From Adiantum capillus-veneris (lineage: Eukaryota; Streptophyta; Polypodiopsida; Polypodiales; Pteridaceae), in the NCBI GenBank assembly GCA_014529385.2, contig CM043954.1, forward strand, positions 96,489,247-96,553,246: 64,000 nucleotides of DNA, given 5' to 3'. Positions 11,646 through 22,626 of the stretch are shown one piece after another (position 1 is the stretch's first letter; every line of letters starts with the position of its first letter). The notes beneath the pieces were generated by a model that saw only the letters and a list, made by a program, of their open reading frames with translations, made no database searches and was not told where the DNA came from. Made by a program: the position numbers and the translations under genes.

Positions 11646-12918
11646 GGGATAAGTAGATCCTAGATCCACCAGTTGGCCATTATAACAAAGGCTTGAAATA
11701 TGGATCCAATTGTTGGTGTCTTCTAGATCCACCACTTAGCCATTCTAACCACGTCTTAAAGTTAGGTCCATTCAACACTTGGCCATCATAACACTTGTAA
11801 TTTCACACAATGTTGGTGGGATGAGTAGATCCTAGATCCACCACTTGGCCATTTAGACTAAGAATTGGAAAGTAGGTGCATCAAAGATCCACCACTATAA
11901 CAAAGGCTTGAAATGTGGATCCAATTGTTGGTGTCTCCTAGATTCTCCACTTAGACATTCTAACCATGTCTTACAGTTAGGTGCATTCAACACTTGGCCA
12001 TCATAACACTTGTAATTTTACAGTGGAATGAGTAGATTCTAAATCCACCACTTGGCTATTTAGACTAAGAATTGGGAAGTAGGTGCATCAAAGATCCACC
12101 ACTTGGCCTTTATAACAAACGCTTGAAATGTGGATCCAATTTTTGGTGTCTCCTAGATCCGACACTTGGCCATTCTAACCATGTCTTAAAGTTAGGTGGA
12201 TTCAACAGGTAGCCATGATAACACTTGTAATTTTACATGATGTTAGTGGGATGAGTAGATCCTAGATCCACCACTTGTCCATTTAGAGTAAGAAATGGTA
12301 AGTAGGGGCATCAAAGATCCACCACTTGGCAATTATAACAAAGGGTTGAATTGTAGATACAATTGTTGGTCTCACCTAGATCCACCACTTGGCCATTCTA
12401 AACATGTCCTAAAGTTAGGTGCATTCAACACTTGGCCATCATAACATTGGTAATTTTACACAATGTCTGTGGGATGAGTAGATCTTAGATCCACCACTTG
12501 GCCATTTAGACTAAGAATTGGGAAGTAGGTGCATCAAAGATCCACCACTTCGCCATTATAATAAAGGCTTGAAATGTGGATCCAATTGTTGGTCTCTTAG
12601 ATCCACCACTTGGCCATTCTAACCATGTCTTAAAGTTAGGGCATTGAACACTTGGGCATCATAACACTTGTAATTTTACACATGTTGGTGGGATGAGTAG
12701 ATCCTAGATCCACCACTTGGCCATTCTAACCATGTCTTAAAGTTAGGTGCATTCAACACTTGGCCATCATAACCCTTGTAATTTTACACAATGTTTGTAT
12801 GATGAGTAGATTCTAGATCCACCACTTGGCCATTTAGACTACGAATTGGGAAGTAAGTGCATCAAAGATCCACCACTTGGCCATTATAATAAAAGCTTAA
12901 AATGTGGATCCAATTGTT
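11646..12918 (+). repeat. 223-bp satellite, array B (forward orientation)
   Basis: This is the same four-core ~223-bp unit and orientation as array A, about 5 to 6 unit lengths. Several sub-blocks are skipped; for example two CCATTCTAACC blocks follow each other near 12,610-12,730. It starts abruptly next to the unknown gene's ATG and ends at TCCAATTGTTG near 12,918. GGATCC recurs once per unit. Confidence 0.95.
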
Positions 12919-13490
12919 GTTACACACATTGTTATACTTGCATACTTGTCATGGTCAAGGTTATGCTTAAGTAAATCAAGGTCTCCATTAAACCTTGCAC
13001 TTGCTCTCTCCCTCTCTTGAAGGCTTCAAACCCTTGAGGGTTTTGTGAAGAAGCTCCTCTCTCCTTCCTCTTCATTCTAAATCCCTTTCCTTCCTCCTTG
13101 AGCCTCATATCTCTTCAAGAAGGATTTCAACCCCACTTCCCTCTTATTTAGAGGAGGTAATCTTCATTTCTAGTAGGATTGATTAATCCATGTGTTTTAA
13201 TACTAGGAAGGTTTATTTCCATAATTTTAGGTTTGTGTCCACACCATCGATGAAACTCATATGAGTGACAAGAGACGAGGATGTAGGAGAGGAAAGCATT
13301 TAGAGTACGGGAATCCCTTTGCATTTGATTAAAATAGTCATGCCGAACATAGCCCAAATCTTCCTTGCCATATCCATGTGAATCTTGCAATCAACATGTT
13401 CCAAGTGAAGATGTTCCAGATAGAAATCCATGTAAGAGCCTCTTGTGATTTAGTTCTTGTGATTAAGTATTAATGGTAGTTATGCATCAT
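12919..13490. other. Non-satellite spacer, possible old LTR
   Basis: A 570-bp stretch between satellite array B and the TR-GAG element. It begins TGTTACACACATTG and ends TTATGCATCA(T), has a pyrimidine-rich middle (CTCTCTCCCTCTCTTGAAGG near 13,000), and could be a solo LTR. No matching copy or clear target duplication is visible. The short minus-strand frame at 13,148-13,390 is not supported. Confidence 0.35.
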
Positions 13491-14556
13491 TGTTAGCGGG
13501 TACGCCGCGACAAATGATGGAGCACAGCGAGAACACAGACCAACAAACTGTCAATCCGAGGATGTAGCTGATCCGACTGGGGCATGGAGGCAATCTCTGG
13601 GTTGTCAACCCTGAGCTAGACACTAACAACACTCTACAGTCACTAATCCTACCACAACACTACCATAAAGCAAAGAAACTAACAACGCATCCTACAAAAC
13701 ACTACAAGCTCGAAACAGTCTCAAACCATATCGGAATGACTCGAAATCAGAGGGCAAGACTCACAAGGACATATCCTATATGGCCAAACACCTAAACCCT
13801 GAAAACCATAACTGTAAGACATCCGTTGTCGCAATAGGCTCAAAATAGTAATTTCCAAAGTGTTCGGAACTGATCTACAAAGACATCAACACGAAGAGCT
13901 TCTCGCCCTGATTCTAACGACTACTTGATCATTCAAAACGGATGTCGTTTGAGGTACTTACGACCAAATATAGCTTGTAGAAGGCGGGCTCGCGATGTGG
14001 TCCTCGGCTTGCATATCTTGCATCGACGCGGAGAGCTCCTCAATGCTAACACGCTCCTACTCTCAAATCTGCAATGTGATTAGTGTGCGCGACGGTGTGT
14101 GTGTGTGAAGCTCACTACCCTGTGTTGCAGAACCCACGACTGTATATTCATTGAGATAACGTAATGTGTCCTTTACAAAGCCTTAGGTTTCAGCTTATAT
14201 ACCAAGCCTTCAAACCTAATGTCCGGCCAAATGACCTGAATTGTCCCTAGGCTTCTACAAAGCTTAATTACAAGAAACTGAGTTGGCTTTACTCATTATA
14301 CAAGCATCTGCGGCCAAAATACAAATGCCGCTTTAAAATATGAGGTTCCCGTAAACATTACAAAAGTGGCCGTAATGGCTCAAAATAATAATAACGGGAT
14401 ATTCGATGACGTCCATGAACTCGTATCTTCATGTTGCAGCATCCATCTTCATCTTCATTACTTCATCACCATCTTCATGTGGAATCTTTACATAATCTTT
14501 GAGGAATCGTAATGGAATCTTTATGGAAACGTTGTTTAAAGGGCGTCCTTTCAACA
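13491..14556 (-). repeat. 3' LTR of the TR-GAG element
   Basis: Starts TGTTAGCGGGTACGCCGCGA and ends CCTTTCAACA on the plus strand, so the termini are TGTT...AACA, about 1,066 bp. The first 100 bp recur at 25,000-25,099, which proves the LTR nature of the outer edge. The inner edge is set by the adjacent polypurine tract. The five bases before it are ATCAT; the matching target duplication on the right cannot be checked because satellite abuts there. Confidence 0.9.
14194..14201 (-). promoter_or_regulatory. TATA-like box in the TR-GAG LTR
   Basis: The minus strand reads TATATAAG (plus strand CTTATATA), about 355 bp inside the LTR in the element's direction. This is a plausible core promoter at the U3/R boundary. 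The other LTR copy lacks this part in the window. Confidence 0.5.
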
Positions 14557-14568
14557 CTCTCCCCCTCC
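14557..14568 (-). other. Polypurine tract of the TR-GAG element
   Basis: The plus strand CTCTCCCCCTCC directly follows the LTR end CAACA; on the minus (element) strand this is GGAGGGGGAGAG. A purine run abutting the 3' LTR is the standard primer for plus-strand DNA synthesis and fixes the element's orientation. Confidence 0.85.
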
Positions 14569-15920
14569 GAATTTTTGTCGTCCCCGACAAGACCCTATGT
14601 CTTTGCTAGCCTTGATGAGTTCTTGATGTCTTGTTGTTGGTTGAAGTTGTTGGTTCTTGATGTCTTGTTGTTGGTTGAAGTTGTTGTGGCAGCCTCTTCT
14701 GTAGTTGGTTGCTTTGCGTGATGTTAAAGCTGCCTTGAAGTTGTAGTTGTAGTGTATCTGAAGCCTGGAACTCTCCCCCTCCTATTGGTTGTTGTATCTT
14801 GAATTGTATGAGGTTGTATCGACTTGTTGGTGCAGCAGGTCGTTGTCATTGTAGCTCTAGTATGCTTTTCCTGTGGTTGTTATCTGGAAGTCGTACCTGT
14901 AAGTTGACTTGAAGCTTTGTCATGCTGTTTTTTTTTGCCTCTCCCTTTTGACTTGTTAGTAGATTTGCAATTAGTAGTGTGGGGATATCGTGGTTCTTCT
15001 TGTTTTTGTTGTTATAAAAAATAAAAGAGTAAAAGTAAAATGTAGCGTATATACAAAATGAAGGTCTTAGATACCTGGATAAGACTAAAGGGAAAAACCC
15101 AGTGGGAAAAAATGTCTTTAGTCATAATTAAATGCGAGGCTATATGTACTTAGGTTCTGATGTTATAGAGTTATGCTAAGTTAAAGTACACATGGCCATA
15201 TGGCTACTAATATGGGCTTGATATACATGGATAAGTGTTAGTAGCTTGAAGTCAGAGTCATTGTTGTTGAGAAAAGGCTTATAAAACCTGTTTCCGCTTG
15301 GTCATCGTCATTTGTTTGTGTAAGTGCATGGGTGGAATAAAAAAGAGTGCCTAATGCATATGTCCAATGATGGGACATCTATATGCTTGCACAGAGTTAT
15401 GCATGTTAAACAAGATGCGGTGCGAGAGAAGAGTATTGATGGGTTCTTCATGGAGTTAGTGTAGCGAGCAAAACATATAGCATGAGTGCTTCAAAAGCTT
15501 TCACTACTCACAAGAAGGGTTTTTGCTGTCGAGGTTTCTCCACTCTTCCTCACTATGTCAAGTGCGTGAGTGTTTTTGTTTTGACTACTCCGCCTTCTCC
15601 ACCTTATATATTATATGGACTTTGACTCTTATGCTCACCTCTTCTAGCATGAGCGACATGACTTTATGTATGCTCAACTCTCCAGCTTGAGCTTATACCT
15701 ATTAGCTAGACTCATAGACCACAGAAAAATATTAACTTGAAGCTTGGTTCTGACACTTTGCTCATTTAGTGGCTTAACTGCCCGACTCTAGACTCTTATG
15801 CCATGTAAGTTTAATGGCGACTTGGACTTACCTGATCGCGGCCTGATTCTTCTTCCAAATAGTGTTCTTCAAAACTGTGACCTCCGCATTTACCGTTGCT
15901 TTCTTTTTGTTGTTAAGAGG
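14569..15920 (-). other. 3' non-coding stretch of the TR-GAG element
   Basis: 1.35 kb between the last coding region and the PPT. It holds a two-copy direct repeat of 34 bp (TCTTGATGTCTTGTTGTTGG at 14,621 and 14,655). No RT or integrase words are readable on either strand. The plus-strand frame at 14,512-14,721 falls in this repeat and the LTR edge and is not a gene. Confidence 0.6.
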
Positions 15921-17749
15921 CTATAAATGAGTTGTGTATCTTTCTTGTTGTTGAGCCTCGATCGCGGATTTTGGAACCCACATTGTTCTTGGGCCTGGTC
16001 TGATCTCCTTTGCCACTTGCCTTGTTTCTTCTTTGACTTGATGGTACCTTGTTTTAATTTTCCAAATATGGCTATTACTTTTGTAAAAGCCTTGCTCTTG
16101 TAGTAATTGACGAGGGATCCATCTATAGGTTGTAGTACTCTTGGGTGTAGCGGGTGACTGCTCTTGATTTCTTGATGTTTCTTGCTTTTCCTGGGTGATT
16201 CCTTGATAAGCTACTACCTTAGGTAGCCAGATTTGAAAGTTACCCTCATAGAATCCTTGTGCTTCGAGTAACTCGACTAGAATGAATCTTTGGACTTGCT
16301 TGGAGGTGATCTTCACTCGACTTTGTTGGGTAGTCTGGTAGAATTCTGATTTCATTACCCAGACTTATCGTATGGTTTGTCCAATGGAAGACCTTCTCTT
16401 TTGCTTTTTGTACCTGTCCTTTCTCTTGGTTGAGTTATGTGATTGACGTTGACGGCTTTGTTGATTCCTGACTGAGTGGTTGTCATGGGATGGATATCGC
16501 CAGGCTGTTATCTTGGGCTTCTTAACCCAAACATATGAATTTCCTTTCTTGTAGCCTTGTGCAATAATTGGCTCGCTTGATGTGATCCATCCTGTTACCT
16601 TTGCTTGTTGAGGTTGTTCCTGTGATTGTATCCAAATTGGATCATTAACTTTAATCTGTGCCTTGGATACTAGCACTTGGTTGACCTGTTTTGACTTCCT
16701 TTGGAGACTTTCGGGCGATGGAAACTTTGGTTGACAGACTTTTTGCTTGGGTTTCCATTGTTTTGTTGATGGTTTTGCTTTTGATGTAGAGGCTTTGTCT
16801 TGCACTTGCATTGGATGGGCTAGAGATTGTGGGCTTAATTTAGCTTTGCCTTTTTCAATAGCCAAGAATCTTTGAACTGTTGTAGGCTTGACCTCTGTTG
16901 CCACTTGATAGCTTGTCGTGATGACCATTGTTGAAGATTCACGATCGTCTTCAAAGACTTGTGCCCATGGCTTGGACAAAATCAAGTGTGTTCCCAATCT
17001 ACCATCAAGAATTTTTCTTTGACATTCTGTGAGTGTAGTTGGAGAGTAGCTTCTGCAATCCCCATACTTATAACATCTACTTCAGGTGAGAGATTTACCT
17101 TTATCTGAATATCATAAAGCTTTGACTTACCTAGAAGTAACCACATGCCATATGACATGACATTAGTCGTGGAATTTGTATCAATTTCTGCCATAAAATT
17201 CATCTTGACTCCGTCTTGTGCACTTAGCAAAAAGTTGATCTTCTTTGGTACTAGATTGCATGTGTTCTCTTAAGTGACTTGAGCAATCTTTGGCCTGGAC
17301 TCCTTGTCGTCTTCTTCTTCATTGTTCACACTTCTGAGTTCATCTGTGTGTTCTACCTCCTGCTTGACCACCATTTCCTCTGATATGTCTTTTGGAGACA
17401 CAAAATCAGCATTTGGTTCCTGTAGAGTCATAGGCTCTTCTTCCTCGACTTCAGCTGTTGAAATGTCACCAATAGTGTCTGAACTTCCTGTCACTTGCTG
17501 AACCTCTTCTTTGATTGATTCCAAGTCTTCATATTGCTTGTTTGTAGGCGCTGGACCTGAAGCATCTTCTTTGGATCTTAGTCCTTCTTTCTGCAACTTT
17601 GCTTCGTTGACTTGCGGCTCCTCCTTTGTACTATGCATTCGAGTTGGACAGTTTGTAATCAAATGTGTTATCACACACTGATCGCAAAGAGCACCTGTTT
17701 CTATATGACCAGTATTCGGGCTAGGTATTTGGTTTTGTGCTATCCCCAT
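15921..17749 (-). pseudogene. TR-GAG 3' coding region: second zinc knuckle, second protease-like segment, W-motif repeats (fossil)
   Basis: In element order: a zinc knuckle (CDQCVITHLITNCP, near 17,690), a strongly acidic linker rich in E and D, a short protease-like segment (FMAEIDTNSTTNVMSYGMW, near 17,190-17,140), then a basic, K/Q/S-rich tail. The tail holds a repeated motif of the form W(I/V)xx...QGxxxxNxxxW: GWITSSEPIIAQGYKKGNSY near 16,590-16,530, RWIPRQLLQEQGFYKSNSHI near 16,125-16,065, and LLEAQGFYEGNFQIWLPK near 16,280-16,225. The knuckle and protease-like words echo those in the 5' coding region, so the module looks duplicated. The role of the W repeats is unknown. Broken. Confidence 0.65.
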
Positions 17750-17818
17750 AGCTGATAACCCTGTTTTGAACTTTTCTTGTGCAATGTTTTGTAGTGGTTC
17801 ACTTTTTGTCGTGTCATC

Positions 17819-20725
17819 CTACGGTGGGGATGTGTGCTCATGCACGTGCTTTGACTGATCATGCATGAGTGATGGCTTTATTTCCATACTGGGTTGTACT
17901 CCAATCTCTTGAGAGTGATCATTGATGTGTGAAGTAGGGTTAGACACACATACTTCTTGACTCGTATCTATTCTACTTATTTGGTTCATCTCCTCTGCAT
18001 TTGGTTCTGGCGGGAGTATGTAAGATTCTTCATTGGCTGAGAATTCTTGAGAGATAAAATCTAGGTAATAGAATGTATCCCTTGTCATGCAACAATTCAT
18101 TCGACGCTCGACCCATAAGATCTTTGGTGAAGGGTTTCCATCGTATTTTGTGATCCATCTTTGCAAAAAATAATCAAAGTAAATTGGGTCCTTCCATCTG
18201 GTTTCACAGTCCCAAAATAAAAGTAATTGCCCTTCGTCCCTAAGTTGGGCCTCCTCTTCTTCATCAGTAAGAATCTCATCACTCAATGGTATTTCCAGGT
18301 CATGAAGTGAGAAAATGATTTGGCAAAAATCTTCTCTGTGTACAAGAGCTAAACTCATGACTAGGCGATAAACATTACCAGCTAGAGACTTGTAGTTTAT
18401 GCCTAATGTTGATCCATCTTCAATGGCATCAAAGTATGTATCATTTTCTTCAAGGTTGTCATGATTTGTTATCGCTTTGTACCAACGATCAGCTCTATCT
18501 TTGTATAAACCATTAATTTCTTGCTTTCCTTGGTTTTTCTTGACCAATTTAACTTCCCTTGGATAATAGGCAACTTCTGAGAGGTCCTCTCGGGACAACC
18601 ACTCTATTTTTGTTTCAATATTTTGCTTTAGTTGCATGTAGTCTGATCCCCAACATTCTTGAACCAAACTAGGATGTGGATGTGGTGTGCCTGTGCATGT
18701 CTCTATTTGCACTACCTGAATTGTCGAGGTTTCATTTGTGTCTTGCTTGGTCTTGCGGTAGACATTCTCTTCAGCGTCCACATAGCATTGTAGTTCCTTG
18801 TGGAAACTCACTAACGTCAGTCGTATCCCTTCTACTTTGACTTTCATGAATGAGATAGATGCACCTCTTTGACTTTTTTGCATCTTATCTAGTCCATCTT
18901 TGTCTTCTCCTAGCTGATTATCTTCCTTGTTTGGGCTCCTTGCGTCTGAGGTTCCAGTGGTGAGAGATGCATCATGTGGTGGTGATTTGCATCTAGCACT
19001 TTGGATAGCTCTCATACCTCCCTCCGTTGTAGCAAGTGTAGCAATACCACCCAATGATATTGTAGACATCATTGAGGTATTCACTTCTTGCCTATCTGAC
19101 CCTTCATTATATGAATCACAAGCAGGATCACCCATAGAGTCATTTGTCTTGACTTTGAGTTCATCATACTCAGATTCTTCATCTATCTCACACATAACCC
19201 TTAGCATGTAGTAGGGGACTACGTCATACCCATTCCCATCGCAAAATTTTGTTGGTGTGGTCTCATTAACACAGACATCCAAAGTAGCCAATATCTGAGT
19301 CCACTCTAGCGGTTCTAACGCGTCTTCCAGAAAAGGTTCTCTTATGTAAGCATCATCTTCTAAGACCCTCTCTAAGGCATTCTCATTTCTCCCAAAGTCA
19401 CTACACTCCAATGCTCTGCGCATCCAGATTTCTTTCTTTTTGCCCATCCACGGATGGTCTGTTGATCCACTTTGTGTTGCAGAATCAAAATCTTCCACGG
19501 GTGTTCTAGTTACATCTCGGTAACTATGATTTCTTATATTTACACGTGTTGTGGTTTCAGCATGTCTCAAGTATAGATAATCATAACCCCAATCTTGTAC
19601 CATCTTGAGTTGCCTCATGAATGGTCTTCCAAGGATGATTTCATAGTTATTTTTCTTGCCAAAGTCAACTATGGCAAAAGTATGCACATACTCTATACCA
19701 CAAGAAGACACCACTATCGCTTCTAGCAATCCCATGGGTATTTCCACATGCCCATCAGCTAACTGTAATTTTATTCTGGTTGTTCTAAAGGCGGGCCTAC
19801 CCCATTTCTCCCATATTCGTTTTGTTGCTATGGCATGTCCTGCTCTGCTGTCAAGTATAGCTTTCATTTCAATCCCATTGTACTCGACAGTCAAAGTGGA
19901 ATTACCATCTTCTCCTTCACAGTACTCTCCTACTTTGTTCAGAAGTACTGGTCTTACATTTGATCTAGGCTTCTCGATCTCATCTAGCTCTTTTTCCAGG
20001 AACCTCAATAGGCTTTTGATCCCAATTTTTTCCAAGCATTTTCCTATATCCGTCCGCATACTTGGCCTGATTTTCAAAAGTTCTGCCAACGTAATTGTGC
20101 ACTCCACTGGCGTGGATAGCAAGTCAGTCAAATTTTTTGTGTCCAATTCTTTTGTCCCTCCTAGCCTATGTGATGGAACTCTCACAATCTCAGACTTTGC
20201 CTCAAAATCTCCCTTGTACTGTGGCAAAGTTCTTAACGATGCTGGTCTAGTGTCTTCGAAGGCTATCGATCCTACATCACCATAATATGACCTCGCATCA
20301 ACACTCATTTGTGGTCTATCTAATGTGATTTCAAGAAATGGTGTTGGTCCAGCATCCTCTTCTCTTTTTTGGGCATCTCGGAGAGCCTTCCATAACTCCT
20401 CTGGCCACTGCTCCTCAACTATAGGAACATAGGGTGGGAAATCCCTCATTGATTCATTTGTTGTATTTTGGACTACCCTCGAGTCTTGCGACCTTGGCAG
20501 TGGTTCTTCCCTATGATCTACCTCTTCTCTACACAATTCGCCTACTTTAATGCTCTCATCTTTGTGCACTGGGGTGACTATCCTATCCTTCAATTCTGGT
20601 GGAGGTCGTTCTAGCAATGCTTGAGCAGTTTCAATGAGATGCTTACACATTTCTAGCCTCTGCTTCTCTAGTTCAGGATAAGGATGGATCATCCATCTTT
20701 GTTCTAAGGTCTGTCTATTTTTCAA
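17819..20725 (-). pseudogene. TR-GAG central region with aspartic-protease-like domain (fossil)
   Basis: This is the longest open stretch of the element (968 codons). An N-terminal part rich in charged and proline residues leads to a retropepsin-like domain about residues 270-390: TVEYNGIEMKAILDSRAGHA, then LQLADGHVEIPMGLLEAIVV, FAIVDFG and YEIILGRPFMRQ, the classic order of flap and ILGRPF-type strands in plant gypsy proteases. The rest (residues about 400-968) is acidic and low in recognisable domains. A protease would cut the Gag polyprotein. No RT follows, which is unusual for such a long frame. Confidence 0.75.
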
Positions 20726-21004
20726 TCTAGCCTCATAAGCCTATAAAATCGCATCTAAAGGCTCATTCACTCTGTCCACTAGGACAGATCCTCCTGAACT
20801 AGCACTCTTGGGTGCTTCAGGTGGTTTAAGGGTTTCAGCTTCCCTTTGCTGTGTCTATTGCTCTTGATTTGTTTCCAACTCAGCTGTAACAGCCTTTTCT
20901 TCTCCTTTCTCCCTTTCTAGTCTCGCTTTCATTCTAGTCCTTCTTGCTCGTCTAGAGTTTCTACGGCCTTTGGAACTCTTACTAGTCTCTCCATCTGTAG
21001 GCTT

Positions 21005-21589
21005 CTACTCTTGCACTTTTGCTTGTGCTCTTGTGACAACGTTTACTGGAGCAAATTGCTTACTTTCATCTTCTTGTTGTTTAAGCACCTGTTCTTTTGC
21101 AATTGTTTCTTGCTCTGTTGTTGTTGCCGTCTCTCCTTTTGTTGCGGCTCGTTCTTTCTCTGATTTGATGGTAGAAGGAAAGGTAACATGTGGTTGCATT
21201 TTACCTTTCTTTCTTGGATTCTTAGGACAATCAAAAATCATATGTGTGACTGCACACTCATTACAATGTACATTTATCATGATATCATGGTGTGGAAAAT
21301 CCTTAATCAAGTGATCACTACTACCACATCTGTCACATGGACGTATTGGTTGTTGTGGCAATACTTGATATTGACCTTGAAGTGGCCTTTGATCTACCAC
21401 ATATCTTTCTATTTGAAGCTCATGACTCACATATGCATTTCTAGCAGCTATGGGTCTTTCACTTAAGAACACTTGTTCCGCTACAGGATGATATCTAGGC
21501 GGTTGAGACATAACATGCTCAAACCCTGGTGGAGTCTTAGGTCTATAGTCAGGACAATGTTGCATCAGATGGTCCCCTCCACATGTCAT
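21005..21589 (-). pseudogene. TR-GAG nucleocapsid-like region with zinc knuckles (fossil)
   Basis: Several CCHC-like knuckles appear in series: CGGDHLMQHCPD at the start, CDRCGSSDHLIKDFPHH in the middle and CNECAVTHMIFDCPKN just after, followed by a K/E/Q-rich low-complexity tail. In LTR elements such knuckles bind genomic RNA during packaging. It sits directly downstream of the gag core on the element strand. Confidence 0.8.
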
Positions 21590-21798
21590 GCACCTTCATC
21601 GTTGAGGAACTGTATAGGCTGGTACTCTGTCAGAGTGGTTGATGCATTGCATCACATTCTCTATGATTTGCTCCTCAAGGTCCTTTGGAGATTCTCATTC
21701 CTAAGTCCTCTGATGAAGCATAGGATCTTACGTTCTGGCGTGGGTAACTCTTGGGTAGGACATCTAGCAACATATTGCTTGAAACACAGTATTGCATG

Positions 21799-22626
21799 TC
21801 ACAATGTTTCTGTTCCGCCTTGTTTAAATTCCTGAATCTTAGGAAGGGTGTTATGTTTTATGCCCCTCTTGGTGAATTCTTGAACAAATTCATCCAACAT
21901 TTGCTCAATGGTTGTGAACTCTCTCCGGTTCAATAGTTCAAACCATGCTTGTGCATTGTCCTCCAATGCAAGTCCAAAACCCTCATACTGCGTGTGGAAG
22001 TCCTCTACTCGTTCTGCTCGTACGACTTGCTTGAAAGCCAAGACATGGGCGTATGGGTCTCCTATGCCATTGTACTTTCTATTTACCCATTTTCTTACCT
22101 GAGATGGTCTTATACTTTGGGGTGCAAAGTATGGAACCATACTCCTCTCTGGTATCGTTTCATCTCTCGTTATCGCTCTAGGAGGAAATCCAGGTGGTGG
22201 TCCCCTCTTTGGAATTCTCTTAGAGGTTCCTGTGTTTAATGGATGTATCTGAGGTCCTTCATTGACCAAATATCCACTCATCTCTAATTTGGTTCGCGGA
22301 TTTGTGCTTTCTACAGCTCTATATTCTCGTCCATACTTGTCAACAAATAAAGATGTCCATTGTCGGTCAACCTCGTATGTATAGACATATAAGAGCTTGT
22401 ATTCTGTCAGCTCATCTAGGTAAGGCTCTAAGCAACTGTAAAGGTTGAATTGATTTCCATTAATATACCTATATAGTCCTTCACTTTCATGGTTATAAGT
22501 CCAAACTCTCTCCACAAAATTGGTCTTTATGTATTGTAGGTTTGGAAGATCTATTCTGGGCGGGTGCTCATCTATCCCTGCAATCCATGTGCTTATATAA
22601 GCTGAGTCTGAGTCTGATGTAGACAC
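21799..22626 (-). pseudogene. TR-GAG gag core (fossil)
   Basis: 275 codons opening MSTSDSDSAYISTWIAGIDE. The C-terminal half carries the retrotransposon gag pattern (capsid core): GDPYAHVLAFKQVV, then FGLALEDNAQAWFELL and MLDEFVQEFTKR, matching the DPxxHLxxF...L.G.A..W...L...F..F pattern of plant Ty3 gag. The N-terminal half is not recognised. It lies immediately downstream of the repeat-rich leader. Confidence 0.85.

Noticed and set aside
12918-13489. Solo LTR with TG...CA ends
   Set aside because: Ends fit, but flanking five-base sequences (ATTGT and TTGTT) do not form a target duplication and no second copy is present; kept only as a possibility.
18927-20285. Plus-strand frames opposite the TR-GAG coding region (94 and 209 codons)
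   Set aside because: They are antisense shadows of the long minus-strand frame with no domain resemblance of their own.
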